Under the pieces are notes generated by a model. That model was not told the origin of the DNA, made no database searches, and worked only from the letters and a program-made list of their open reading frames with translations. The position numbers were made by a program, and so were the translations under genes. From positions 1 to 52,948 of the forward strand of contig DKVI01000046.1 in the NCBI GenBank assembly GCA_002491115.1: a DNA stretch of 52,948 nt, in the 5' to 3' direction. Origin of the DNA: Lachnospiraceae bacterium UBA7182. Its GTDB lineage: Bacteria; Bacillota; Clostridia; Lachnospirales; Lachnospiraceae. This document shows, piece after piece, positions 23,993 to 34,200 of the stretch. The stretch's first letter is position 1. Each line of letters opens with the position of its first letter.

Positions 23993-24021
23993 TTGCATAT
24001 CACGAAAAATAGTTATAAAAT
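23993..24021 (+). promoter_or_regulatory. gdhA: Promoter of gdhA
   Basis: TTGCAT (23993-23998), 17 nt, TAAAAT (24016-24021), about 46 bp upstream of the start codon. Confidence 0.65.
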
Positions 24022-24067
24022 GTTACTGTTGCAAACGGAAAATTTATAACTGAGGAGAATGATGAGA

Positions 24068-25402
24068 ATGAGTTATGTGGACGAGGTGCTCGCAAGAGTA
24101 AAAGAAAAGAATGCGTCGGAACCTGAATTTCTGCAGGCGGCAGAGGAGGTGCTGGACTCTTTAAGGCCGGTCATTGAGGCCAACGAGGAGAAGTACCGCA
24201 AAGAGGCTTTGCTTGAGAGACTGGTAGAGCCGGACCGCCAGATCAAATTCCGTGTTCCGTGGGTGGATGATAAGGGCCAGGTACAGGTGAATACCGGTTA
24301 TCGTGTACAGTTCAACAATGCCATCGGACCGTACAAAGGAGGACTGCGATTACATCCTTCTGTAAATATCGGCATTATTAAATTCCTGGGATTTGAGCAG
24401 ATTTTTAAAAATTCTCTTACAGGACTTCCCATCGGCGGCGGCAAAGGCGGCTCCGATTTTGACCCCAAAGGGAAATCCGACAGAGAGGTGATGGCGTTCT
24501 GCCAGAGCTTTATAACAGAATTATACAAATATATCGGCGCGGATGTGGACGTACCGGCGGGAGATATCGGAACCGGTGCACGCGAGATCGGCTATATGTA
24601 CGGGCAGTACAAGAGAATTACCGGATTATATGAAGGCGTGCTGACCGGAAAAGGCTTAAGCTTCGGCGGTTCTCTGGCGCGTACGGAGGCGACCGGTTAC
24701 GGCCTGTTATACATTACCCGCGAACTGCTTAAGTGCCACGGTATGGATATGAAAGACAAAGTCTGCTGTGTATCCGGTTCCGGTAATGTGGCAATCTACG
24801 CGACGGAGAAAGCGCAGCAGATGGGCGCGAAAGTTGTGACCGTATCGGATTCCACCGGCTGGATCTATGATCCGGAAGGGATCGATGTGGCGCTTCTGAA
24901 AGAGGTAAAAGAAGTGAAACGCGCCCGCCTGACCGAGTATGCGGCTGCAAGAAAGAGCGCCCAGTATCATGAAGGACGCGGCGTATGGCAGGTAAAATGT
25001 GATATCGCTCTTCCCTGTGCGACCCAGAACGAGCTTCTGATCGAGGACGCAAAACAGCTTGTTGCCAATGGCTGTGTGGCTGTATGCGAAGGAGCAAATA
25101 TGCCTGCGACTTTAGAGGCAACCAAATATCTGCAGGACAATAAAGTGCTGTTTATCTGCGGTAAGGCTTCCAATGCGGGCGGCGTAGCTACCTCCGCGCT
25201 GGAGATGACCCAGAACAGCGAGCGTTTAAGCTGGACTTTTGAAGAAGTGGATGCAAAGCTTGAGCAGATTATGGTTAATATTTATCATAATATTGACGAT
25301 GCGGCAAAGCGTTACGGCATGGAAGGAAATTATGTGGCAGGCGCCAATATCGCAGGTTTCGAGAAAGTTGCCAATGCTATGCTGGCCCAGGGCGTGTGCT
25401 GA
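24068..25402 (+). CDS. gdhA: NADP-type glutamate dehydrogenase
   Basis: 444 aa, the hexameric bacterial length. It interconverts 2-oxoglutarate plus ammonium and glutamate. Signature segments are VQFNNAIGPYKGGLRLHPSVN, LPIGGGKGGSDFDPKGKSD (catalytic Lys region) and VPAGDIGTGAREIGYMYGQY; the nucleotide fold begins CCVSGSGNVAIYA. Three in-frame ATGs lie close together (24059, 24062, 24068). GAGGAG ends at 24057, so 24068 has the best spacing and gives the usual N-terminus MSYVDEV. It converges on glnN, the second step of ammonia assimilation. Confidence 0.95.
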   Translation: MSYVDEVLARVKEKNASEPEFLQAAEEVLDSLRPVIEANEEKYRKEALLERLVEPDRQIKFRVPWVDDKGQVQVNTGYRVQFNNAIGPYKGGLRLHPSVNIGIIKFLGFEQIFKNSLTGLPIGGGKGGSDFDPKGKSDREVMAFCQSFITELYKYIGADVDVPAGDIGTGAREIGYMYGQYKRITGLYEGVLTGKGLSFGGSLARTEATGYGLLYITRELLKCHGMDMKDKVCCVSGSGNVAIYATEKAQQMGAKVVTVSDSTGWIYDPEGIDVALLKEVKEVKRARLTEYAAARKSAQYHEGRGVWQVKCDIALPCATQNELLIEDAKQLVANGCVAVCEGANMPATLEATKYLQDNKVLFICGKASNAGGVATSALEMTQNSERLSWTFEEVDAKLEQIMVNIYHNIDDAAKRYGMEGNYVAGANIAGFEKVANAMLAQGVC

Positions 25403-25442
25403 CAGTGACATCTAGGTGTTTTTTGAATTCACATACACATAA

Positions 25443-25482
25443 AAAGAAAGGATATCGTGTGAAAACACGGTATCCTTTCTTT
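25443..25482. terminator. Bidirectional terminator shared by gdhA and glnN
   Basis: An 18-bp stem (25443-25460 with 25465-25482, one T:G mismatch or wobble) closed by a GAAA loop. A-rich and T-rich flanks allow function in both directions. Confidence 0.85.
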
Positions 25483-25499
25483 ATTAGATAAAAGCAGGA

Positions 25500-27611
25500 T
25501 CAGATCTCGAACATCAGGTCGCCATAGGAGGGCATGGGCCATACTTCTTTGTCCACCAGCATTTCCAGCGTGTCGATGGGGCGGCGCAGCGCTTCCATGG
25601 CAGGCAGGACAAAATCGTGGTAATAATGTGCTTTGGTTTCGTTGTTTTCGATGGTGGTAGCTTCTTTGGAAACTTCCCGCAGGATTTCCACGGCGCCCCG
25701 GGCTTCTTTCAAAAGCACGCTGATATCTTTTAAAAGATCCAGCTGAACCGTCGCGTCCACGCCGATGCTGTTCATGGACTGTACGATGCCGGACAGGGTG
25801 CCGGTGTAGCCGATCACGGCCGGGATGATCTGCTTGACGGCCATATCAATCATGGTCAGCGCTTCGATGTTGACTGCCTTGTTGTAAGTTTCATATTTAA
25901 TCTCGGCACGGGAGTGAAGCTCTGTCGCCGTAAAGACGCCGAAACGCTCGAACATGCGGATGGACTTTTCCGTCACCAGCGCAGGGATGGCGTCAACCAT
26001 GGAGCGCAGGTTCGGAAGCCCTCTTCTTGCGGCTTCTTCCACCCATTCTTCCGAATAGCCGTTGCCGCCGAAGATGATCTTCCGGTGTTCCGCGATATAC
26101 TGAATGATCAGATCGTGGAGCGCCGTATCAAAGTCGTCCGCTTTCTCCAGAATATCGCAGGCGTCCGCAAATGCTTCCGCCACGATGGTGTTGATGACCA
26201 CTGTGGAAGGCGCGATGGAATCCCGGGAACCGACCATACGGAACTCGAACTTGTTGTTTGTAAAGGCAAAGGGGGACGTGCGGTTGCGGTCCGTGGCGTC
26301 TTTGATCACATCCGGCAGGGTCTTTACGCCTGTGTGGAGCTTCCCGCCTCTGATACTGTGGGTGGCATTGCCTGTGCTTAGAAGCTGCTCCAACACATCG
26401 TCCAACTGTTCGCCCAGGAAGACGGAGATAATCGCAGGCGGCGCTTCGTGGTCGCCCAGACGGTGGTCGTTGCCCACATTGGCGGCGGATTCTCTTAAAA
26501 GGTCCGCATGGGTGTCTACCGCTTTTAAAATACATGCCAGGATCAGAAGGAACTGCCGGTTTTCGTGGGGCCTTTTGCCCGGGTCCAGCAGATTGATGCC
26601 GTCATCGGTGGTCAAAGACCAGTTGTTATGCTTGCCGGAGCCGTTGACGCCCGCAAAAGGCTTCTCATGCAGCAGGCAGACCAGCCCCTGGCGGACGGCC
26701 ACTCTTTTTAACGTCTGCATCATAATCTGGTTGTGGTCTGCGGCCACATTGGCCTCCGCGTAGATGGGAGCCAGCTCATGCTGGGCCGGAGCCACTTCGT
26801 TATGCTGGGTTTTGGCGGGGACGCCCATCTTCCACAGTTCTTCGTTGACCTGGTGCATAAAAGCGCCCACTCTTTGGCGGATGGTTCCGAAATAATGGTC
26901 GTCCAGCTCCTGCCCTTTGGGAGGCATGGCCCCAAACAGGGTGCGCCCGGTGTAGATCAGGTCTTTCCTCTGCAGATATTTCTGCCTGTCGATCAGAAAA
27001 TATTCCTGTTCCGCGCCGATGGAAGGGGTGACTTTTTTGGATGTAGTGTTGCCGAAAAGTCTCAGGATGCGAAGCGACTGCTGCTGGATGGCTTCCATGG
27101 AGCGAAGAAGCGGCGTTTTCTGGTCCAGCGCTTCTCCGGTAAAAGAGCAGAACGCGGTGGGGATACACAGGATGGCGCCTGCGGCGTCTTCCCGAACAAA
27201 GGCGGGGGAAGTGCAGTCCCATGTGGTGTAGCCTCTGGCTTCAAAGGTGGCGCGAAGGCCGCCGGAGGGGAAGGAAGAAGCGTCCGGTTCTCCCTTGATC
27301 AGATCTTTCCCGGAGAATTCCATCAGGACAGAACCGTCTTCCTTGGGAGGGGTTAAGAAAGAGTCGTGTTTTTCGGCGGTGACGCCGGTCAGCGGCTGAA
27401 ACCAGTGGGTGTAATGGGTCGCGCCTTTTTCGATGGCCCATTTTTTGATGGCGGCCGCCACCACGTCCGCGATGGCCGGGTCTAAATCTTTCCTGCCCTC
27501 GATGGTTTTGCGAAGTTCATAATAGATGGTCTTCGGAAGATACTGACGCATGGCTTTGTCATTGAATACGTTGGTTCCGAAGAGATCCATAATTGAAGCT
27601 GTATTTTCCAT
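25500..27611 (-). CDS. glnN: Glutamine synthetase type III
   Basis: 703 aa, the length of type III enzymes (type I is about 450). It makes glutamine from glutamate, ammonium and ATP. Recognisable parts are the N-terminal NVFNDKAMRQYLPK, the GSIII-type GGLRATFEARGYTTWDC, the substrate/ATP region KPFAGVNGSGKHNNWSL, and FAFTNNKFEFRMVGS. AAAGGA precedes the ATG. A minus-strand promoter lies at 27659-27687. Next to gdhA it forms a compact ammonia-assimilation pair. Confidence 0.96.
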   Translation of the reverse strand: MENTASIMDLFGTNVFNDKAMRQYLPKTIYYELRKTIEGRKDLDPAIADVVAAAIKKWAIEKGATHYTHWFQPLTGVTAEKHDSFLTPPKEDGSVLMEFSGKDLIKGEPDASSFPSGGLRATFEARGYTTWDCTSPAFVREDAAGAILCIPTAFCSFTGEALDQKTPLLRSMEAIQQQSLRILRLFGNTTSKKVTPSIGAEQEYFLIDRQKYLQRKDLIYTGRTLFGAMPPKGQELDDHYFGTIRQRVGAFMHQVNEELWKMGVPAKTQHNEVAPAQHELAPIYAEANVAADHNQIMMQTLKRVAVRQGLVCLLHEKPFAGVNGSGKHNNWSLTTDDGINLLDPGKRPHENRQFLLILACILKAVDTHADLLRESAANVGNDHRLGDHEAPPAIISVFLGEQLDDVLEQLLSTGNATHSIRGGKLHTGVKTLPDVIKDATDRNRTSPFAFTNNKFEFRMVGSRDSIAPSTVVINTIVAEAFADACDILEKADDFDTALHDLIIQYIAEHRKIIFGGNGYSEEWVEEAARRGLPNLRSMVDAIPALVTEKSIRMFERFGVFTATELHSRAEIKYETYNKAVNIEALTMIDMAVKQIIPAVIGYTGTLSGIVQSMNSIGVDATVQLDLLKDISVLLKEARGAVEILREVSKEATTIENNETKAHYYHDFVLPAMEALRRPIDTLEMLVDKEVWPMPSYGDLMFEI

Positions 27612-27658
27612 AGATGATCCTTTCTCTTAATGGCTGTTTAAAAAATTTCTATCCATTT

Positions 27659-27687
27659 AAGATACAATATCCCGTCCAAAAGTACAA
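27659..27687 (-). promoter_or_regulatory. glnN: Promoter of glnN
   Basis: Read on the minus strand: TTGTAC (27687-27682), 17 nt, TATCTT (27664-27659), 48 bp before the glnN start. Confidence 0.6.
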
Positions 27688-27785
27688 TAGAAAATGAAAA
27701 AAGTTTATGATTGTATTCTGCGGATAAATTTCCTATAATATAGCTATGACATAGAGAAATTATAAGAGAAAAGGAGATGCAGCAT

Positions 27786-28991
27786 ATGGGATTGAATGAT
27801 ACGCCTTTGGCCAATCGAACGCATATCGGGTTTTTCGGGAGACGAAATGCGGGAAAGTCCAGCGTGGTGAACGGCGTGACCGGTCAGGAACTGGCGGTGG
27901 TATCCGATACGAAAGGGACCACGACGGACCCGGTCTCAAAGACGATGGAACTTCTTCCTCTGGGACCTGTGGTGATCATTGATACGCCCGGGTACGATGA
28001 TGAGGGAAGCCTGGGAGAAAAACGGATCAAAAAGACAAAACAGGTTTTAAATAAGACGGATATCGCGGTGCTGGTGCTGGACGCCACGCTGGGAAAAGGC
28101 GCCTGTGAGGAGGAACTGATCCGTCTGTTTAAGGAAAAAGAGATACCATATCTTCTGATCTACAATAAGGCAGACCTGTTGGAGCAGATTCCCCGGGCGG
28201 GCAGCGATGAGATTTATGTAAGCGCTCTGGAAGGGAAAGGCATGTGGGAGTTAAAAGAGCGGCTCGGCGCGCTGGCGCCCAAAGAAGGCGCAGGGGTACG
28301 GCTGGTGGCGGACCTGATCGAGCCGAAGGACTTTGTGGTGCTGGTGACGCCCATTGATTCGGCCGCGCCCAAAGGACGTATGATCCTGCCCCAGCAGCAG
28401 GCCATCCGGGATGTGCTGGACGCGGACGCCACGGCGGTCGTGGTGAAAGAGTCAGAACTAAAAGAGACGCTTGCTTCTCTGGGAAGAAAGCCTTCTTTGG
28501 CAGTGACGGACAGCCAGGCCTTCGAGCGCGTGTCCCGGGATACGCCGGAGGATATTCCGCTTACGTCCTTCTCCATCCTGATGGCGCGGTATAAAGGGAT
28601 TCTGGATTATACGGTTCCCGGGGCGGCTGCCATCGACCGGCTGAAGGATCAGGATACGGTACTGATCGCGGAAGGGTGTACCCACCATCGCCAGTGCGGG
28701 GATATAGGAACGGTGAAATTACCGGCCTGGCTTAAAAAACATACAGGGAAAGAACTGTCCTTTGCGTTCTGTTCGGGGACGGAATTTCCGGAAGACCTGT
28801 CGCCCTATGGGCTTGTCCTGCACTGCGGCGGCTGTATGCTGAATGAAAGAGAAGTCCGTTACCGGATGAAGTGCGCCAGGGATCAGGGGGTTCCTATGAC
28901 CAATTACGGCGTGGCCATTGCCCATATGCACGGCATTCTGAAACGGAGCATATCCATGTTTCCCCATCTTCTGGAGACATTTTCGGATTGA
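27786..28991 (+). CDS. hydF: [FeFe]-hydrogenase H-cluster maturation GTPase HydF
   Basis: 401 aa. An Era-like GTPase domain comes first (Walker A FGRRNAGKSSVVN, switch II DTPGYDDEG, NKAD), then a middle domain, then a cluster-binding domain with the ligand pattern CTHHRQCGD and LHCGGCM. It is the scaffold that delivers the 2Fe subcluster to HydA. The ATG at 27786 has AAAGGAG 10 nt upstream; the ATG at 27777 is too close. hydE, hydG and the hydrogenase are not here. An Rrf2 regulator starts 10 bp after the stop. Confidence 0.93.
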   Translation: MGLNDTPLANRTHIGFFGRRNAGKSSVVNGVTGQELAVVSDTKGTTTDPVSKTMELLPLGPVVIIDTPGYDDEGSLGEKRIKKTKQVLNKTDIAVLVLDATLGKGACEEELIRLFKEKEIPYLLIYNKADLLEQIPRAGSDEIYVSALEGKGMWELKERLGALAPKEGAGVRLVADLIEPKDFVVLVTPIDSAAPKGRMILPQQQAIRDVLDADATAVVVKESELKETLASLGRKPSLAVTDSQAFERVSRDTPEDIPLTSFSILMARYKGILDYTVPGAAAIDRLKDQDTVLIAEGCTHHRQCGDIGTVKLPAWLKKHTGKELSFAFCSGTEFPEDLSPYGLVLHCGGCMLNEREVRYRMKCARDQGVPMTNYGVAIAHMHGILKRSISMFPHLLETFSD

Positions 28992-29001
28992 GAGGTGAAG
29001 G

Positions 29002-29427
29002 ATGAAGGTTTCTACAAGAGGCAGATATGCCCTTCGGATCATGCTGGATCTGGCGCTGTCGGATTCGGGCCGTCCGGTCCGGGTCAAAGAGATCGCCGAG
29101 CGGCAGGAAATATCGGAAAAATATATGGAACAGATCATATCCGTTTTAAATAAGGCAGGATATGTGCGAAGTATCCGGGGACCCCAGGGCGGGTATTTCC
29201 TGGCGAAAAAGCCGGAGGAATACACAGTCGGTATGATTCTGCGTCTGACGGAGGGGAGTATGTCGCCGGTGGAGTGCCTGGAATATGAGGACCACTGTAC
29301 GAGGCAGGAAGACTGTGTGACGTTCCTTCTGTGGAAAAAGCTGGACGAGGCCATACGGGGCGTGATCGATGAAGTGACGTTGGAAGACCTGGTCAGCTGG
29401 AGCAGAGGACAGGATTACTCCATCTGA
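29002..29427 (+). CDS. Rrf2 family transcriptional regulator with three-cysteine cluster site
   Basis: 141 aa. The winged-helix start MKVSTRGRYALRIMLDLAL and the recognition region SEKYMEQIISVLNKAGYVRS (split) with GPQGGYFLA are typical of Rrf2. Three cysteines in VECLEYEDHCTRQEDCV match the [2Fe-2S]-ligand arrangement of IscR-like members, so it probably senses Fe-S or redox status. It lies 10 bp behind hydF, with AGGTGAAGG before the ATG. Target genes are not shown; iron-sulfur or hydrogenase functions are plausible. Confidence 0.9.
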   Translation: MKVSTRGRYALRIMLDLALSDSGRPVRVKEIAERQEISEKYMEQIISVLNKAGYVRSIRGPQGGYFLAKKPEEYTVGMILRLTEGSMSPVECLEYEDHCTRQEDCVTFLLWKKLDEAIRGVIDEVTLEDLVSWSRGQDYSI

Positions 29428-29478
29428 TCGGTTTGGAAAGGCTTATTAAGGCGAAGAAGAATCAAAAAAGACCAAAAG

Positions 29479-29512
29479 CAGGATTGTATCCTGTTCTCAT
29501 TTGTGCTAAAAT
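29479..29512 (+). promoter_or_regulatory. putP: Promoter of putP with inverted repeat over the -35 box
   Basis: TTGTAT (29484-29489), 17 nt, TAAAAT (29507-29512). CAGGAT (29479-29484) and ATCCTG (29488-29493) form an inverted repeat across the -35 element, a possible operator. Confidence 0.55.
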
Positions 29513-29579
29513 GCAGAAATAGTGCGAAAAATAAGCTGTTTTTTGCAGAGTAAAAGTAGAATGAGAGGGAGACTATAAG

Positions 29580-31109
29580 ATGATATCTGCTAAAGTGTTA
29601 ATGCTTTTGGCCATTGTCGTTTACCTGATTGTCGTGGTGGGAATCGGGGCGGCCCTGGCTAAGAAAAACCGTACAACAGAGGAATTTTACCTGGGAGGCC
29701 GTAAACTGGGGCCTTTTGTCACGGCAATGAGCGCGGAAGCGTCCGATATGAGCAGCTGGCTTTTGATGGGGCTTCCGGGTGTGGCGTATGTGACCGGTCT
29801 GGCGGATGCCGCATGGACGGCCATCGGGCTTGCCGTCGGTACTTATATTAACTGGCTGGTGGTGGCGAAGAGGCTGCGCCACTATACCCGTGAGGCAGGC
29901 AACGCGACCACGCTTCCGCTGTTTTTTTCCAACCGATACAGAGACGAGAAGAAATTTTTGTCTGTCCTGGCGGCAGTACTGATCATTATATTTTTTGTGC
30001 CTTATACGGCTTCCGGGTTTGCCGCCTGCGGAAAACTTTTTTCCAGCCTGTTTGGATGGGATTATCTGCCGGCCATGATCGTCAGTGCCGTGGTCATCGT
30101 AGCCTATACGACCCTCGGCGGTTTTCTGGCGGCAAGTACTTCCGACTTTTTGCAGAGTATTATTATGACCATCGCGATTCTGGTGGTGTTTGGCTTCGGC
30201 ATCAATAATGTGGGCAGCTTCGGCGCGATCATTGACAATGCCCGCTCGATGGCGGGATATTTCAGCCTGACACAGATCTATGATCCGGCTACGGGTACCG
30301 CGGCTCCTTATGGCGCGCTGACCATCGCGTCCATGCTTGCCTGGGGGCTTGGATATTTCGGTATGCCTCATGTGCTGCTGCGTTTTATGGCCATTGAGGA
30401 CGCGAAGAAACTGACGCTTTCCAGACGTGTGGCGTCTGTCTGGGTGGTAATCTCCATGGCTGTGGCGATCTTTATCGGTGTGATCGGCAATGCCATGACA
30501 AACACAGGTTCCATTCCGGCGCTGGAAGATTCCGAGACGATTATTATTACCATTGCGGATCTGATCTCCCGGCACGGCGTGTTGGCGGCTCTGGTGGCAG
30601 GCGTGATCCTGGCGGGTATCCTGGCAGCCACCATGTCAACGGCGGATTCTCAGCTTCTCGCTGCGTCCTCCAGCGCTTCCCAGAATATTTTAAAAGAAGT
30701 GTTTGTGAAAGATATGGACGAGAAGACAGGAATGCTCACAGCGCGGATGACCGTGCTGGTGATTGCGGTGATCGGCGTGTTTATCGCAAGAGATTCCAAC
30801 AGCTCTGTATTCCAGATCGTATCTTTTGCCTGGGCAGGGTTTGGCGCTTCTTTCGGGCCTCTTGTGCTGATGGCCCTGTTCTGGAAGCGCTCCAACAGGC
30901 AGGGCGCTCTGTGGGGAATGCTGAGCGGCGGCGTTATGGTTTTTGTATGGAAATTCCTGGTGCGCCCCATGGGCGGCGTGCTGGGCATCTATGAACTGCT
31001 TCCGGCATTTCTGGTTGGGCTTGCGGTACATGTGGCGGTGAGTCTTGCGACAGCCGAGCCGTCCAAAGAGATCCAGGACGAATTTGACCGGGTAGCGGCA
31101 ATGAAATAA
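29580..31109 (+). CDS. putP: Sodium/proline symporter (PutP, SSS family)
   Basis: 509 aa with about 13 membrane helices. Family motifs are EFYLGGRKLGPFVTAMSAEASDMSSWLLMGLPG near the N-terminus (split) and the long sodium-solute-symporter signature in the middle, including GYFGMPHVLLRFMA and ILAATMSTADSQLLAASS. It imports proline with Na+ as nutrient or osmolyte. It has its own promoter and terminator, so it stands alone. GAGGGAG precedes the ATG. Confidence 0.92.
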   Translation: MISAKVLMLLAIVVYLIVVVGIGAALAKKNRTTEEFYLGGRKLGPFVTAMSAEASDMSSWLLMGLPGVAYVTGLADAAWTAIGLAVGTYINWLVVAKRLRHYTREAGNATTLPLFFSNRYRDEKKFLSVLAAVLIIIFFVPYTASGFAACGKLFSSLFGWDYLPAMIVSAVVIVAYTTLGGFLAASTSDFLQSIIMTIAILVVFGFGINNVGSFGAIIDNARSMAGYFSLTQIYDPATGTAAPYGALTIASMLAWGLGYFGMPHVLLRFMAIEDAKKLTLSRRVASVWVVISMAVAIFIGVIGNAMTNTGSIPALEDSETIIITIADLISRHGVLAALVAGVILAGILAATMSTADSQLLAASSSASQNILKEVFVKDMDEKTGMLTARMTVLVIAVIGVFIARDSNSSVFQIVSFAWAGFGASFGPLVLMALFWKRSNRQGALWGMLSGGVMVFVWKFLVRPMGGVLGIYELLPAFLVGLAVHVAVSLATAEPSKEIQDEFDRVAAMK

Positions 31110-31115
31110 AAAACA

Positions 31116-31140
31116 GGGAGGGACAAGTATCCCTCCCTTA
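31116..31140 (+). terminator. Terminator of putP
   Basis: GGGAGGGA (31116-31123) pairs with TCCCTCCC (31130-31137) across a 6-nt loop. The T-tract is weak. Confidence 0.65.
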
Positions 31141-31155
31141 TGTGTTTTTAGGGCA

Positions 31156-31192
31156 TTTCCTTTTTGCGCATATAGTGTTATACTGTTATAAG
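31156..31192 (+). promoter_or_regulatory. Promoter of the J/TPR-hscC-methyltransferase-GGDEF operon
   Basis: Two overlapping options exist: TTTCCT (31156-31161), 17 nt, TATACT (31179-31184); or TTGCGC (31164-31169), 17 nt, TATAAG (31187-31192). Both put the transcript start at or after 31191. This argues against the ATG at 31194 and for the one at 31224. Confidence 0.55.
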
Positions 31193-31223
31193 GATGAAAG
31201 CGGAAGGAAAGGTATGGTGCAAG

Positions 31224-34200
31224 ATGGAAAAGGAACTGGTATACCAGGTATTGGGAATCCGCGGGCTGACAGATGAACGGAGCATAAAAGCAGCTTATAT
31301 GCAGAAATTAAAAGGAACGAATCCTGAAGACGATCCGGAGGGCTTTCGGAAGCTTCGGGAGGCTTACGAGCAGGCATTGGAACTGCTGCGCAGGTCCGAA
31401 GAAGAAAAAGAAGAACAGCCGAAGACAGAGAAAGATATCTGGATCGCCAAAGTAGATAAAGTATATAAAAACTACAAAAGCAGAGGAAATGTGGAAGCGT
31501 GGAAGGCGCTTTTTGAGGATGAGTACTGCCAGAGTCTGGACACTTCCCTGGAAGCAAGGGACGCCATGCTTGGATATCTGATGTCCTGTTTTTATTTGCC
31601 CAGAGAGATCTGGCAAAGTCTGGACCGTGAATTTCAGATTATGGAAGACTATGACAATCTGAAGGAACGTTACCCGGAAGACTTTCTGGAATATATAAAG
31701 CATTATGTGCAGTATGATTATTATGTGGACTTTGACAAAATGCGTCTGAGAGACGATACACTGTCCGAAGACGATACGAACGTAGACGAGTATATCCGGA
31801 CCTATCAGGATTTAAGAGGGCTGTGCGATCAGGGGGAGTGGAAGCAGGCGGAAGAAAAGCTTTCCGATATTGCGGCTTATGGCGTCTGGTATCCCTGGGA
31901 AGACGCGGAGCGGGTGCGTGTGCTGGAGGCAAACGGAGAGTTAAAGCAGGCGGATGCTCTGGCACAGAAACTGATCGCCGACTGGCCGGAGGATCAGTAT
32001 CTGCTTCTTCGGGCGGCGAATGTGAAATGGACGCTGGGGGAGAAGGAGGAAGCTTTTGCCCTGTGGAGCCGGTCACCGGATAATTATGACGCCAGGATCG
32101 GGCTCATCAAATATTATCTGGAAAATGAAGAAACCGCGGAAAAAGCAAAAGACATGGCGCTGGATATATGGGAGCAGGACGGATCCGGCCAGCGGGTGGA
32201 CGAATATATTAAGCGAGCCAATGAACTGCTGCTGAATCAGTACGGGCGCAGGATGACAGAGCTGGAAGACGGGCCGGAAAAAGACGCGGTTCTTCTGGAG
32301 ATCGCATGGTGTAAATATCAGGACCGGGAGATGGAAGAATCCATCCGCATTCTGGATGATCTGGAGCCGGCGGATGATATCTATTACAGTTACCACAATC
32401 TGAAAGGCCGCGTACTGGCGGCTCTGGGGAAGAATAAAGAAGCAGTACCGGAGCTGAGGGTCTGGCTGTCCATGATCCTGGAAACTGTGGATGACGGAAG
32501 CGAGGAGTCACAGAAACGGCTGCGCAGAAAAGGCACGGCGTATCTGATGCTGGGCTTCTGCCTGAGTAAGATTGAAGAATATGACGAAGCGGTGGAAATG
32601 CTTAAGAGGGCGGAAGAGGAGATCACCGACCTGTCGGAAAAATACGGGGCCATGAATACGCTGGCGGAAACGTATCTTAGCATGGAAGAGTATGAGCGCG
32701 CCGTGGACAAGTGCGACCAGATCATAGCCGGGGAAAGCGGTTATTATCCGGCTTATGTGAACCGTCAGAAAGCATACTTTGAAATGCAGAAATCCCAGGG
32801 GGTAGTGGATGACTATTACCGCGCGGTGGAGATCTACCCGGGGTATTATATGCCGTATCTGCTGGCGGCCAAAGTGTTCTTTTTCTGCCGTCAGTATGAA
32901 GACGCCAAAGGGGTTCTTGCGCGCGCGGCGGAGAATGAAGTGGAGTTCAGCGACGAAATGAAGCTGTTCCAGGTGAAGATTCTTCGGAACCTGGCCCAGA
33001 GTGAACAGGAGCGGGAGGAACCCATGCGTATTCTCCAGGAGCTTAAAAAGTCCGTGAACCCGGAAGAGACGGATCTGGAGGACACGTCTGAGATTGAATA
33101 TGAGACGGCGCTTCTGTACTGGGATAACGGCCAGTTGGATACAGCGCTTAAGCATCTGGGGACGGCGATCCGTCAGAACCCGTCCAGGGGACAGTACTTT
33201 ATGGTAAAAGGCGACCTGCTTCGCCAGAAAGACCAGTACAAAGAGGCCCTGTCGGCCTATCAGACCGCCAAAGAAGATTATGAAGGGACCGCGGTATATT
33301 ATTATGGAGTCGGCTGCTGTCATGAAGGCCTGGAGGACAGTGAGACGGCGCTTTCGTACTTTATGAAAGCGGCAGAGCAGGACGCCGGATACCGGGATGT
33401 GAACGAGAAAATCTCGGATATCTATATGGAAAGATATAAGACAGGATACGATCCGGAAGATTTTTCCAGGGCCATGATCTATATAAAACATGAGGTGGAA
33501 AACTGGGAGAACTGCTATATACTGGTTCACCGGGGACTTATGTATATGGAAGTCATGCAGCTGGAAAAAGCCATAGAAGACTTTGAAAAAGCGCTGACGT
33601 ACCAGCCGGACGACTGGGCCGCCTATAATAATATGGGATACTGCTATAAACATAAAGGCGATTATAAAAAGAGTATCGAGATGTATGAAAAGTCTCTGGA
33701 GGCGTTGAGACAAAGGAACGACAAGCGTGTGCTTCCCTACAGCAATATGGCGGACTGCTATGAGATCCTGGGCGAGTATGAGCGCGCGGTGGACTGTTAT
33801 GAAAAAGATCTTGAATGGTATCCGGACCGTATCTCCTTCTATCAGGAGATCGGGGATATGTATTATTATATGGGGGATTACCAGAAGGCAATCAAAAGCT
33901 ATGAGACGGCAGGCTCCAAATGGCAGAATAAAGAGTACCTGATCAAGATCGGCGATGCCCAGTTTGCCCAGGGGAAGCTTCTTCGGGCAAAAGGAAATTA
34001 CAAAAAGGCCATTCAGACGGCAGATCCCAGGGGGGACGCCTATTACCGGTACAATGATTATGCGGAACGTCTGATCACCCAGTATTTTGACTATAAAGGC
34101 GCCATTGCGATCCTTCAGAAGGCAAACCAGGGGTTGTTAAAGGGAGACTGGAACGCTTCGAGAAACGCCCACGGAACCAATGAACGGTTTCAGGCCAGGG

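Noticed and set aside
26733..27356. Plus-strand open frame inside glnN
   Set aside because: Antisense shadow of a highly conserved glutamine synthetase gene; no plausible family.
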